57,521 bases of DNA, taken from contig NZ_JAJLRA010000033.1 of the NCBI RefSeq assembly GCF_020991365.1, forward strand, positions 1 through 57,521. Direction: 5' to 3'. This document shows positions 9,058 through 17,810 of the stretch, piece after piece. Source of the DNA: Streptacidiphilus sp. ASG 303. GTDB lineage: Bacteria > Actinomycetota > Actinomycetes > Streptomycetales > Streptomycetaceae. Numbering within the stretch: the stretch's first letter is position 1; every line of letters begins with the position of its first letter. A program made the translations under genes and the position numbers. The notes beneath the pieces are model-generated. The model was given only the letters and a program-made list of their open reading frames with translations, ran no database searches and had not been told where the DNA came from.

Positions 9058-10284
9058 TCAGGAGACCAGGTCGCGCCAGTCGGTGCCGGCCGGGACGACC
9101 ATGTTGGCGGAGGTCGCGGTGCCGTAGTCGGCGTCAGGTCCGAGCCCCGGCGGGGTCCCGCCGCCGGCGTGGGTCTCCAGCGCGTCCAGCAGGTAGCGGC
9201 GGGCGCGGACGATGCCGCGGTCGCTCTTGCCCGGGTTCTCGATGGTCCGGTCGACGATCGGCTCCATGCTCTCCTGCACGGCGACGTCCTGGAGCACCAG
9301 GCCGCGGATGCCGGAGAAGCTGCGGCCGTCGGCCATCGCGCCGCGGTCCTGGCCCCAGGCGTTCTCGCGGGTGTAGCCCTCGCGGATGTTGTCGGGGTTG
9401 AGCCGGTCGAGGTCCAGGCCGAACTGCTCGGCGAAGTACGTCGGGTCGACCGGCTTGTCCTCGTTCCACCACAAGTACCACATGATGGTCCGGTGGTCGT
9501 TGACGGGCACCCAGGCGTGCCAGAGCCGGTCACCGGTGGGCAGTTCGGGCACCACGGTGTACCAGGGCATGGCGAAGGGCTTGATCCGCACCAGCGAGTC
9601 GCCGGAGGACAGCGAGCGGATCGCGGCGTAGCGCAGCCCGTACGGCTGCTCGTCGATCTCGTCGCGCGGGGCGGTGTCGTCGAGCAGGTCGCGCAGCGGG
9701 CCGTTGCGGGCCTCCGTCTCGTGGAGCAGGGAGACGTGCGCCGAGTCGATGTCGGCCTCGACGCCCTGGAGCCAGTTGCAGTCCACCAGCGCGACGGTGG
9801 CGAAGACCTGATCGGCCGGCAGCTTGGTGAAGGGGAACGCGGGGAAGGCGTTGGGCTCCCGTCCGGTGCCGCCGAGCCACACCCAGATGACGCCGCCGGC
9901 CTCCACCACCGGGTGGTGCCTGAGCGAGACCCGGGAGGCGAACCGGCCGCCGTCCTCGGGCTCCGAGGGGGTGTCCAGCACCTTGCCGGAGACGTCGAAC
10001 TTCCAGCCGTGGTAGACGCAGCGCAGCGCGCAGTCCTCGTTGCGGGCCAGCGCCAGCGAGGCGCCGCGGTGCGGGCAGGCCTCGTCGAAGCAGCCGACCC
10101 TGCTGTCGGCGCCGCGGAACAGCACGTACTTCTCGCCGAGCAGCTCGACCGGGACGGGCGCTCCGCCGGGCTCCGCGAGCCTCTCGCTGCGCATGACCGG
10201 AAGCCAGTACTCGCGGAGCAGGCGGCCCATGGGCGTGCCCGGTCCGACCCGGGTCAGGGATTCGTTGACCTTCCGCGTAGCCAC
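9058..10284 (-). CDS. Rieske non-heme iron oxygenase
   Basis: A 408-aa terminal oxygenase. The Rieske [2Fe-2S] ligands are C70, H72, C89 and H92 (CPHRGASLALARNED...CVYHGWKF). The mononuclear iron site is DIDSAHVSLLHE, with its bridging Asp and two His. The upstream open frame is longer, but GTG 10284 has GGAGG six bases before it and matches family N-termini (VNESLTRVGPGTPMGRLLREYW). It is the first gene of the minus-strand operon, divergent from the C-glycoside synthase gene. It should hydroxylate, demethylate or oxidatively rearrange a cluster intermediate; which step is not evident. No dedicated ferredoxin reductase is adjacent. Confidence 0.9.
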   Translation of the reverse strand: MATRKVNESLTRVGPGTPMGRLLREYWLPVMRSERLAEPGGAPVPVELLGEKYVLFRGADSRVGCFDEACPHRGASLALARNEDCALRCVYHGWKFDVSGKVLDTPSEPEDGGRFASRVSLRHHPVVEAGGVIWVWLGGTGREPNAFPAFPFTKLPADQVFATVALVDCNWLQGVEADIDSAHVSLLHETEARNGPLRDLLDDTAPRDEIDEQPYGLRYAAIRSLSSGDSLVRIKPFAMPWYTVVPELPTGDRLWHAWVPVNDHRTIMWYLWWNEDKPVDPTYFAEQFGLDLDRLNPDNIREGYTRENAWGQDRGAMADGRSFSGIRGLVLQDVAVQESMEPIVDRTIENPGKSDRGIVRARRYLLDALETHAGGGTPPGLGPDADYGTATSANMVVPAGTDWRDLVS

Positions 10285-10617
10285 TGGTGGCCTCCGTTTC
10301 GGTGGTCGCGACGTGCGATCGCGATGGTCGGCTTCCACTCCTGAGACGAAACGGCGATCACGGATGTGACACCCCAGGTGAGAAGCGGTCCGACGGGGAG
10401 AGGCGATTGACGGTGGATCCGACATCGGTCCAAGATTGCCTCGCCGCGGGCCTTGCAGCTGTGTTCGGCTGCCCAGGGGCGTGATGCGCCGACGGCCTGC
10501 GAGGGGCCCGGCGGAGACGACCGGCCGCCCGGAATCCAGCGGCCCCCCGGACCCCGTGTTCCGCGTCCGGACCGGCTCGCCCGCGACCGTGATCGACGAT
10601 CAACCGGAGATCTCACC
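10285..10617. other. Divergent promoter region between the two arms of the cluster
   Basis: A 333-bp gap between divergent operons (Rieske leftward, forT-like rightward), the natural place for divergent promoters. It holds a promoter-like pair at 10407-10436 (separate entry) and a small dyad TCACGGATGTGA at 10358-10369 (TCAC/GTGA half-sites) that could be an operator. I see no gene. Confidence 0.5.
10407..10436 (+). promoter_or_regulatory. Candidate promoter for the forT-like operon
   Basis: TTGACG at 10407-10412 and CAAGAT at 10431-10436 are 18 bases apart, resembling the -35/-10 pattern of the main vegetative sigma factor (HrdB) of streptomycetes. It points toward the forT-like gene. The -10 match is imperfect and no start site is known. 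Confidence 0.35.
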
Positions 10618-11643
10618 ATGGCACATGACCGATCCGACCGAAGCGGTGCCGTCCGGGTGTCCGCTCCGGCCCGGCTGAGCTTCACCCTGATCAGCCTCGA
10701 CGGCGGCTCGCTGCGCCGCAACGGCATCGCCGCGATGGCCGTCGACCGGCCCGGCCTGACCGCCGAGGTCCGGGAGGCCGCGGACGGGATCGTCGCGGTG
10801 ACCGGCACCGCCGAGGAGACGGCGCGCGAACTGGCTGCGGCCGTGGAGACCCTGCGCAAGCTGTGGGACGGCCCGGCCGCCCGGATCGACGTCCTCGAAG
10901 CGCTGCCGCAGCACAGCGGCTTCGGCTCGAAGACCAGCACGCTGCTGGCCGTCGGCCATGCCTACGGCCGGCTGTGCGGTGTGGACCCGGACCGGCGGGA
11001 ACTGGCCCGCGTCCTCGGCCGCGGTCGGACCTCGGGCGCCAGCACCGGGCTGTCCGCGTACGGCGGCTTCCTTGTCGACGGCGGTCACGTCAACCCGCCG
11101 GACTTCGCCGGGCAGCCGCAGAAGTACCTGCGGCCGAGCCGGTTCGCCCCGCAGGTGGCACCGCCGAAACCGGTGGTCCGGCTCGACTTCCCGGACTGGC
11201 CGATCCTGGTGCTGCTCACCCACGGCCGCCACCTGGGCGGACAGGAGGAGCTGGACTGGTTCCACTCGGTCACGCCGATCCCGGCCGAGGAGTCCTGGCG
11301 CACCTCCCACCTGGTCTTCATGGGGCTCGCCCCGGCCGTCCTGGAACAGGACTTCGACGCGTTCTGCGCGGCAGTCAACGAGATCACCTTCACCGGCCAT
11401 TTCAAGCAGGCACAGATCGCCTTCCAGGGCGAGGCGGTGGCCGACGTGCTGGAGGCCGGCCGGGCCGCCCCGTCGGTGGACGCGATCGCGCTCAGCGTCA
11501 CCGGCCCGGCCTGCTTCGCCTTCACCCGGCGCCCGCAGGACGCCGAACGGTGGGCCTGGGACCTCAAGAACCGCGGCCTGATCCGGAGCTTCTGGTTCAC
11601 CCGGGCCAACAACCAGGGCCTGATCACCACCGAGGTCCCCTGA
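10618..11643 (+). CDS. forT: C-nucleoside (C-glycoside) synthase, beta-RFA-P-synthase-like
   Basis: A 341-aa GHMP-kinase-fold protein resembling beta-ribofuranosylaminobenzene 5'-phosphate synthase: PARLSFTLISLDGG at the N-terminus, the GHMP-like glycine loop LPQHSGFGSKTSTLLAVG near residue 100, and RGRTSGASTGLSAYGGFLVDGG. RFA-P synthases couple PRPP to an aromatic acid with decarboxylation. ForT (formycin) and PyfQ (pyrazofurin) do this with a pyrazole dicarboxylate to make the C-C glycosidic bond. Gene context (N-N forming enzymes plus purine-pathway paralogues) makes ForT the natural reading. ATG 10618 has GGAGA seven bases upstream; an earlier in-frame start is unsupported. First gene of its operon. 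Confidence 0.88.
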   Translation: MAHDRSDRSGAVRVSAPARLSFTLISLDGGSLRRNGIAAMAVDRPGLTAEVREAADGIVAVTGTAEETARELAAAVETLRKLWDGPAARIDVLEALPQHSGFGSKTSTLLAVGHAYGRLCGVDPDRRELARVLGRGRTSGASTGLSAYGGFLVDGGHVNPPDFAGQPQKYLRPSRFAPQVAPPKPVVRLDFPDWPILVLLTHGRHLGGQEELDWFHSVTPIPAEESWRTSHLVFMGLAPAVLEQDFDAFCAAVNEITFTGHFKQAQIAFQGEAVADVLEAGRAAPSVDAIALSVTGPACFAFTRRPQDAERWAWDLKNRGLIRSFWFTRANNQGLITTEVP

Positions 11644-11716
11644 CCGGGACCTCGCCGCACCGGCACACGCCGTGCGGAAGACCGTGCGGACGACACCCCA
11701 CTCGGAAAGCAGGACC

Positions 11717-13141
11717 ATGAAGACCGACATCCCCGACGTCCTGGCCGCCCGCTACGCCTCGCCCGAGCTGGTCGAACTCTGGTCGGCCGAGAACAAGATC
11801 CGGCTGGAACGCCGGCTGTGGCTGGCCGTGCTGAGCGCCCAGCGCGACCTCGGCGTGGCCGTCCCGGACGGCGTGGTGGCCGACTACGAGAAGGTCCTCG
11901 ACCGGATCGACCACACGTCCATCGAGGCGCGCGAGCGGGTCACCCGGCACGACGTGAAGGCCCGGATCGAGGAGTTCAACGCCCTGGCCGGGCACGAGCA
12001 CATCCACAAGGGGATGACCTCCCGGGACCTCACCGAGAACGTCGAGCAGCTGCAGATCCGGGAGAGCCTGCTGTTGGTGCGCGGCCGCTGCGTCGCGCTG
12101 CTGACCCGGCTCGGGGCGCTGGCCGCCGAGCACGCCGAACTGGTGATGGCCGGCCGCTCGCACAACGTGGCCGCCCAGGCCACCACGCTGGGCAAACGCT
12201 TCGCGACCGTGGCCGACGAGGTGCTGACCGCCCTGGTGCGGCTGGAGGAGCTGATCGAGCGCTATCCGATGCGCGGCATCAAGGGCCCGATGGGGACGGC
12301 CCAGGACATGCTGGACCTGCTCGGCGGGGACCGCGCCCGGCTGGCCGAGCTGGAGGACCGGGTGGCCGGGCACCTCGGGTTCGCGCACCGGCTCACCAGC
12401 GTCGGCCAGGTCTACCCGCGCTCGCTGGACTACGAGGTGCTGAGCCTGCTGGTCCAGCTGGCGGCCGGCCCGTCCTCGCTGGCCCGGTCGATCCGGCTGA
12501 TGGCCGGCGACGAGCTGGTGACCGAGGGCTTCGCTGAGGGCCAGGTCGGCTCCTCGGCCATGCCGCACAAGATGAACTCCCGTTCCTGCGAACGGGTCAA
12601 CGGCCTGATGATCGTGCTGCGCGGCTTCGCCTCGATGGCCGCCGAGCTGTCCGGCGACCAGTGGAACGAGGGCGACGTGTCCTGCTCGGTGGTGCGCCGG
12701 GTCGCGCTGCCGGACGCCTTCTTCGCCTTCGACGGGATGCTGGAGACGATGCTCACCGTCCTGGACGAGTTCCGGGTCTTCCCCTCGATGGTCGGCGCCG
12801 AGCTGGAGCGCTACCTGCCCTTCCTCGGCACCACCAAGATCCTGATGGCGGCGGTGCGCGCGGGCGTCGGCCGGGAGACCGCCCACGAGATCATCAAGGA
12901 GCACGCCGTCGGCGCGGCCCTGGACATGCGCTCCGAGGGCGGGGACAACCACCTGATGGCCCGGCTCGCAGCGGACGAGCGGCTGCCGCTGGACCGCGCT
13001 CGGCTGGACGCCCTCCTGGCCGACCGGATCGGCTTCACCGGCGCCGCCACCGACCAGGTCGCGGCCGTGGTGGCGCGGATCGAGGAACTCGCCGCCACCT
13101 ACCCCGAGTGGTCCGGCTACCGACCCGCCCCGCTGCTCTGA
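11717..13141 (+). CDS. forB: Adenylosuccinate lyase (PurB) homologue
   Basis: A 474-aa fumarase/aspartase-superfamily lyase of normal PurB length. It has the superfamily signature GSSAMPHKMNSRSCERV near residue 278, the His-bearing segment MAGRSHNVAAQATTLGKR, and TSRDLTENVEQ. PurB removes fumarate from SAICAR and from adenylosuccinate. ForB in formycin biosynthesis is known to act on the pyrazole analogue and, by analogy, on the final aspartate adduct. Here it would act after the PurC-like (7.4-8.4 kb) and PurA-like (28.2-29.5 kb) enzymes. ATG 11717 follows an AGGA site; the gap from the forT-like gene is 73 bases. Confidence 0.92.
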   Translation: MKTDIPDVLAARYASPELVELWSAENKIRLERRLWLAVLSAQRDLGVAVPDGVVADYEKVLDRIDHTSIEARERVTRHDVKARIEEFNALAGHEHIHKGMTSRDLTENVEQLQIRESLLLVRGRCVALLTRLGALAAEHAELVMAGRSHNVAAQATTLGKRFATVADEVLTALVRLEELIERYPMRGIKGPMGTAQDMLDLLGGDRARLAELEDRVAGHLGFAHRLTSVGQVYPRSLDYEVLSLLVQLAAGPSSLARSIRLMAGDELVTEGFAEGQVGSSAMPHKMNSRSCERVNGLMIVLRGFASMAAELSGDQWNEGDVSCSVVRRVALPDAFFAFDGMLETMLTVLDEFRVFPSMVGAELERYLPFLGTTKILMAAVRAGVGRETAHEIIKEHAVGAALDMRSEGGDNHLMARLAADERLPLDRARLDALLADRIGFTGAATDQVAAVVARIEELAATYPEWSGYRPAPLL

Positions 13142-13195
13142 CCCCGAAGCCCGCCCGACTCCCGAGCCCCGTTCGACCCCGAGGATTGGACTGCC

Positions 13196-14812
13196 GTGCG
13201 ACAGGTTGAAACCGACTCCCTGGTGATCGGCTCCGGCGGCGCCGGACTTCTGGCGGCGTGTCGCGCCGCCGACGCCGGGCACCGGGTGCTGGTGCTCGAA
13301 CGCACCCCGGTACTGGGCGGCACCACCGGCGTGTCCGGCGGCATGATCTGGGTGCCCGACAGCTCCGTGATGCGCGAGCACGGCATGCCCGACTCCGTCG
13401 AGGACGCGCTGCGCTACCTGGAACTCGTCACCGAGGGTGAGGTCGAGCGGTGGCGGCTCGAGCAGTACGTCGAGGTGGCGCCCCAGGTGGTGGACTACCT
13501 GCACGCCGAAACGCCCGTCCGGCTGTTCCCGATCGACCGGCCCGACTACCACTCGGACTGGCCCGGGGCCCGGGATGTCGGCCGCACCCTCGACAACGTG
13601 CCCTTCCCGACCGCCGACCGGCCCGGCCTGCTGGAGCGGATCAGGACGGGCGGCCACTTCGACGCCGTCACTTACGACGAGCGGCACCGCTGGCAGGTCC
13701 CCGGGCGCTACGACCACGAGCTGGTCGCCCGCCGCAAGGCGGAGGGCGTCGTCACGGTGGGCGCCGCGCTGGTGGCCGGCCTGGTGGCGGCCTGCGACGA
13801 TCGCGGCGTGTCCTTCGAGACCGGGGCGCGCGCCACCGAGCTGCTGGTCGAGGATGGCCGGGTGGCCGGTGTCCGGGCCGAGACCTCCGACGGCCCGGTC
13901 GAGTACCGGGCGCGGGCCGGCGTGGTGCTGGCCACCGGCGGCTTCGAGTGGAACGAGCGGCTCAAGCAGACCCACCTCGGACTGGCCGGGACGCGCCCGG
14001 TCAGCCCGCCGTGGAACCACGGCGACGGCCTGCTGATGGCGGCCGTCCTCGGGGCTGCACTCGGCACCATGTCCCAGGCGTGGTGGGCGCCCGCGGTGTC
14101 CGGCCAGGGCGAGGAGTACGACGGGGTGCCGATGTCCCGGCACCTGGTCGGCGAGCGGTGCCTGCCCGGCTCGATCATGGTCAACCGGTACGGCCGGCGC
14201 TTCGTCAACGAGGCCGTCAACTACAACGACGTCACCAAGGCCTTCCTGGCCTTCGACCCCACCCGGCACGAGCGCCCCAACCTGCCGGCCTGGCTGGTCT
14301 TCGACGAGGCGTTCCGCCGCACCTACCCGATCGCCGGCGTGCAGCCGGGCGGGCCGGTCCCCGACTGGTACACCAGCGCCGGCACCCCCGCCGAACTCGC
14401 CCGCCTGATCGGGGTGGACGAGCAGGGCCTGACCGAGACCCTGGCCGACTTCAACCCGGACGCCGTCCGCGGCGTCGACACCGCCTTCGGCCGTGGCGAA
14501 ACCAGCCACGACCGCTACTACGGCGACCCGCTGCACGAGCCCAACCCCTGCCTCGCGCCGCTGGTCGAGCCGCCGTTCCACGCCGTCCGGGTCGAGCCGG
14601 GCATGCTCGGCACCAAGGGCGGCCTGGTCACGGACGGGCACGGCAGGGTGCTGCGGTACGACGACACACCCGTCCCCGGCCTGTACGCCTGCGGGAACGT
14701 CACCTCGCCGGTGATGGGGCCGGGCTACCCGGGATCCGGTGGCACCCTCGGGCCGGCCCTCGTCGGCGGCTACCTGTGCGGGACGGCGCTCGGCAAGGAG
14801 GGACAGCGGTGA
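13196..14812 (+). CDS. FAD-dependent oxidoreductase (3-ketosteroid-dehydrogenase/fumarate-reductase-like)
   Basis: A 538-aa flavoprotein. The N-terminal Rossmann motif is IGSGGAGLLAACRAADAG, followed by LGGTTGVSGGMIWVP. The C-terminal FAD motif is YACGNVTSPVMGPGYPGSGG. This layout is that of the succinate-dehydrogenase/KSTD flavoprotein group, which introduces C=C bonds by dehydrogenation or reduces them. In this operon a desaturation that aromatises a pyrazoline-like ring is a reasonable guess, not shown by sequence. Start GTG 13196; its stop overlaps the next start (GTGA), so it is translationally coupled to the DAO-like gene. Confidence 0.85.
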   Translation: MRQVETDSLVIGSGGAGLLAACRAADAGHRVLVLERTPVLGGTTGVSGGMIWVPDSSVMREHGMPDSVEDALRYLELVTEGEVERWRLEQYVEVAPQVVDYLHAETPVRLFPIDRPDYHSDWPGARDVGRTLDNVPFPTADRPGLLERIRTGGHFDAVTYDERHRWQVPGRYDHELVARRKAEGVVTVGAALVAGLVAACDDRGVSFETGARATELLVEDGRVAGVRAETSDGPVEYRARAGVVLATGGFEWNERLKQTHLGLAGTRPVSPPWNHGDGLLMAAVLGAALGTMSQAWWAPAVSGQGEEYDGVPMSRHLVGERCLPGSIMVNRYGRRFVNEAVNYNDVTKAFLAFDPTRHERPNLPAWLVFDEAFRRTYPIAGVQPGGPVPDWYTSAGTPAELARLIGVDEQGLTETLADFNPDAVRGVDTAFGRGETSHDRYYGDPLHEPNPCLAPLVEPPFHAVRVEPGMLGTKGGLVTDGHGRVLRYDDTPVPGLYACGNVTSPVMGPGYPGSGGTLGPALVGGYLCGTALGKEGQR

Positions 14813-15933
14813 CCAGGATCGTCGTCGTCGGAGCCGGATCGATCGGCAGCTGTGTGGCGCTGCGCCTGGCCGAACAGGGTGCCGAGGTCGTCCTGGTCGA
14901 CGCCCGGGAGCCCGCCGACGGGCTCTCCGCCCACGGCTTCGGCTGGGTCAACGCGGTGGACAACGGGTTCGAGCCGTACTACCGGCTCTCGGCCGAGGGC
15001 CTGCGCGCCCACGAGCGGCTGGCCGCCACGACCGACGGCGAGCCCTGGTTCTTCCGGCGCGGCAACCTGCACTGGGCCGACAGCGCTGAGGGCGCCCGGC
15101 GGCTCGCCGGCATCGCCGACGGCTACCGGGCCAAGGGCTACCCGGTCGAGGAGCTGGACGCCGAGCGGGCCCGGCGCGAACTCCAGCCGGGTCTGGCACT
15201 CGACGGCCTGCACGGGCCATTGCTGTACTACCCGGACGACGCCCACGTGATCAGCGACCGGCTGGTCTCGGCAGTCCAGGCGCGGGCCCGCAGCCTGGGC
15301 GCCCGGCTGCGGACCGGGGACGCCGTCACCGGGCTCCTCGGCAGCGGCCGGGTACGCGGCGTCCGGCTGGCCTCCGGACAGCAGATCGAGGCGGACGCCG
15401 TGGTCGGCTGCGCCGGGCGCGGCACGCGGGAACTGCTCGGCCACGTCGGCGCGGACGTGCCACTGGTGGAACCCGGGGACGACTCGGGGATCACCGTGCG
15501 CGGGCTGCTGGTGAGGACCTCACCGGTACCCGTCCGGGTGGAGCGGGTGCTGCACGCTCCGCACCTGAGCATTCGTCCGCACAGTGGAGGGCGGCTGGTG
15601 CTGCACTGCCACGACGTGGACGAGGAGCTGACCGAGGAGGGGCAGGACCCGGCCGCCGCGGAGAAGGTCCTCGCGCGCCTGGCCGAGGTGCTGCCCGGCA
15701 CGGCCGGGGCGGAGGTCACGGTGGAGGACGCCTTCGTGGGTGTCCGCCCGATGCCCGCGGACGGGATGAGCGTGCTGGGCTGGGTGCCCGGAGCAGAGTC
15801 GCTGTACGTGGTGGTGACCCACAGCGGGCTCACCCTGGCGCCGGTGCTCGGGGAGATCGCCGCGCAGGAGGTGCTGGGTGAGCCGTCCGGGATGGCGGCG
15901 GCGTTCCGGCCGGAGCGCTTCGCGGCGGCGTGA
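14809..15933 (+). CDS. FAD-dependent amine/D-amino-acid oxidase (DAO family)
   Basis: A 374-aa protein with the dinucleotide motif VVVGAGSIGSCVALRLAEQG at residues 6-25, an acidic end of strand 2 (VLVDARE), and a C-terminal GWVPGAESLYVVVTHSGLTLAPVLG block typical of DAO-family oxidases and dehydrogenases. In the hydrazine pathway described for s56-p1 biosynthesis, a flavin oxidase of this family splits the N-N-linked lysine adduct into a hydrazino acid and a lysine-derived aldehyde. The same role is plausible here. An N-terminal extension is possible in the open frame, but GTG 14809 overlaps the preceding stop and fits the family start. Confidence 0.85.
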   Translation: MTRIVVVGAGSIGSCVALRLAEQGAEVVLVDAREPADGLSAHGFGWVNAVDNGFEPYYRLSAEGLRAHERLAATTDGEPWFFRRGNLHWADSAEGARRLAGIADGYRAKGYPVEELDAERARRELQPGLALDGLHGPLLYYPDDAHVISDRLVSAVQARARSLGARLRTGDAVTGLLGSGRVRGVRLASGQQIEADAVVGCAGRGTRELLGHVGADVPLVEPGDDSGITVRGLLVRTSPVPVRVERVLHAPHLSIRPHSGGRLVLHCHDVDEELTEEGQDPAAAEKVLARLAEVLPGTAGAEVTVEDAFVGVRPMPADGMSVLGWVPGAESLYVVVTHSGLTLAPVLGEIAAQEVLGEPSGMAAAFRPERFAAA

Positions 15934-15958
15934 GACGGGACGAGGGAAGGACGACGAC

Positions 15959-17212
15959 GTGGGCACATTGGCAGTCACGGGGGCCGGATGCGTGGTCTCC
16001 GGTGACCCCACCGCTCCGCTGGTGGACGGCGCGGACACCGTCCTGTGCGTGGACGGCCTCATCACGGCGGTCGGTCGGGCCGCCGACCTGGCGGAGGGAC
16101 TGGACGCTGCCGACCGGGTCCTGGACGCGGCCGGGGCCACCGTGGCGCCCGGCCTGATCGACTCGCACGGGCACGTCGCCTTCGGCGACTACTCGCCCCG
16201 GCAGAAGGCCGTGGACTACCTGGAGGGGTACGTCCACGGCGGCATCACCCGGACCATCTCGGCCGGGGAGGTGCACGTCCCCGGCCGCCCGCGGGACCGG
16301 GCCGGGGTCAAGGCGCTCGCGGTCGCCGCCCGGGCGTCGTACGACAACTTCCGACCCGGCGGGATGCGGGTGCACGCCGGGAACGTGCTGCTCGAACCCA
16401 CCCTGGACGAGGCCGACTTCGCAGAGCTCGCGAGCTGCGGGGTGTGGCTGGCGAAGTTCGGTTTCGGCGCCTACGAGAAGGCCGTGGACGGTGTCGAGCA
16501 GATCCGCTGGGCCAAGGCGCACGGCCTGAAGGTGATGTGCCATGCCGGGGGCGCCAGCGCTGCCGGCTCCGCCTCGCTCGGCGCCGACGACCTGCTGGCG
16601 CTGGACCCGGACGTCTGCGGGCATGCCAACGGCGGCCCCACCGCGCTGCCCGACACCGCCGTGGACCGGCTGCTGGCCGAGAGCCGGATGGCACTGCAGA
16701 TCGTCCAGGCCGGGAACCTCCGGGCGGCCCTGCGGATCGTCCGGCGTGCCGTGGCGGAGGGCGCGCTGGAGCGGATCGTGCTGGGCTCGGACACCCCATC
16801 GGGTTTCGGGGTGATCCCGCTGTCGGTGCTGAAGACGGTGGTGGAGCTGTCCGCACTGGGACCGGTGGAACCCGCCCGGGTCTGGGGGCTCGCGACGGGC
16901 AACGTCGCCGACGTCTGGGGTCTGCCCGCCGGACGGCTGCGGGTGGGCGACGAGGCGGACCTCGTGGTTCTGGACGCGCCCCGCGGCTCGGCGGCGGGCA
17001 CCGCCCTGGACGCCCTGGCCATCGGCGACATCCCCGGCATCTCGGCGGTCGTGACGGCGGGCGAGGTGCGCTTCCTGGCCAGCCGCAACACTCCCCGGGC
17101 GAGGCGGCCCGCCGTGCTCACCGAACGGCCCTCCGCAATCACCGGGTACGGTGGATCCGTCCGCCCCGAACGGGACACGGACAGATCCAACGGCCCTTCC
17201 GACCAGAGCTGA
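15959..17212 (+). CDS. Amidohydrolase (enamidase-like metal-dependent hydrolase)
   Basis: A 417-aa amidohydrolase-superfamily protein. Metal-binding motif GLIDSHGHVAF is near residue 65; later blocks are KVMCHAGGAS, VCGHANGGP and LGSDTPSGFGV (the catalytic Asp), then the C-terminal beta-sandwich (LRVGDEADLVVLDAP). Such enzymes hydrolyse cyclic amides, enamides or imines. GTG 15959 has GAGGGAAGGA upstream. It follows the DAO gene by 25 bases. The last 45 residues (SRNTPRARRPAVLTE onward) are outside the usual fold and may be disordered. The substrate is unknown; opening or clearing a cyclic imine by-product of lysine cleavage is one idea. Confidence 0.8.
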   Translation: MGTLAVTGAGCVVSGDPTAPLVDGADTVLCVDGLITAVGRAADLAEGLDAADRVLDAAGATVAPGLIDSHGHVAFGDYSPRQKAVDYLEGYVHGGITRTISAGEVHVPGRPRDRAGVKALAVAARASYDNFRPGGMRVHAGNVLLEPTLDEADFAELASCGVWLAKFGFGAYEKAVDGVEQIRWAKAHGLKVMCHAGGASAAGSASLGADDLLALDPDVCGHANGGPTALPDTAVDRLLAESRMALQIVQAGNLRAALRIVRRAVAEGALERIVLGSDTPSGFGVIPLSVLKTVVELSALGPVEPARVWGLATGNVADVWGLPAGRLRVGDEADLVVLDAPRGSAAGTALDALAIGDIPGISAVVTAGEVRFLASRNTPRARRPAVLTERPSAITGYGGSVRPERDTDRSNGPSDQS

Positions 17213-17246
17213 TGACGCGGACTCGACGGAACAAGGAGAGCTGAGG

Positions 17247-17810
17247 ATGACAAGCGGGACGCAGACCCCCGACCTGGCCGAGCTGCTGGGCGGCTACCGG
17301 CCCCGGAGCGTCGGCGAGGCGGCGGACCATGAACGGCTGCTGGGCCTGGTCGGCGAGCCCGGCGCATGGGACCGCGGGACCCCGCTCCACTTCACGGCTT
17401 CCGCCCTGATCGTCCACCCGGCGACCAAGCGGGTGCTGCTGCGCTGGCACGTCCGCCAGCAGGCCTGGCTGCAGGTCGGCGGGCACGGCGACCCGGGCGA
17501 GACGCTGCCGCTGGAGATCGCGCTGCGGGAGGGGCGGGAGGAGACCCACCTCACCGACCTGGCGCCGTGGCCGGACGCCTCCCTGGTGCACCTCACCGTG
17601 GTGCCGGTGCCGGCCTCGCCGCGCGAGCCCGCGCACGAGCACGCGGACCTGCGGTTCCTGCTGGCCACGGGCATGCCGGAGGCCGCCCGGCCGGAGAACC
17701 CGGAATCTCCGCTGGAGTGGCTCACGGTGGCCGGGGCGCGCGAGCGGACCACCGAGGAGAACTTCCGCGAGACCCTCGACCGGGCAGGCCGGCTGCTCGA
17801 CGCGCTCTGA
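17247..17810 (+). CDS. NUDIX hydrolase domain protein
   Basis: A 187-aa protein with a NUDIX box GHGDPGE...REGREET. There is one extra residue between the first Glu and the RE pair compared with the canonical spacing (eight instead of seven). NUDIX enzymes hydrolyse nucleoside diphosphates linked to other groups. In a nucleotide pathway it could clean up diphosphates or damaged PRPP-like compounds. ATG 17247 has AAGGAGAG upstream. It is the last gene of the first plus-strand operon, 34 bases after the amidohydrolase. The altered box makes activity uncertain. Confidence 0.8.
   Translation: MTSGTQTPDLAELLGGYRPRSVGEAADHERLLGLVGEPGAWDRGTPLHFTASALIVHPATKRVLLRWHVRQQAWLQVGGHGDPGETLPLEIALREGREETHLTDLAPWPDASLVHLTVVPVPASPREPAHEHADLRFLLATGMPEAARPENPESPLEWLTVAGARERTTEENFRETLDRAGRLLDAL

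Noticed and set aside
11624-14641. A very long open frame (about 1000 codons) on the minus strand
   Set aside because: It is antisense to the PurB-like and flavoprotein genes, has a low-complexity translation and no family motif. Such frames are common opposite real genes in DNA of this GC content. The same holds for long antisense frames at 4622-6838, 20989-23400, 22739-25237 and 25895-28282.
10618-17810. Pyrazofurin (pyrazomycin) cluster
   Set aside because: Pyrazofurin would not need the PurH-cyclohydrolase and PurA homologues that are present. The shared hydrazine and C-glycoside genes alone would not have decided it.
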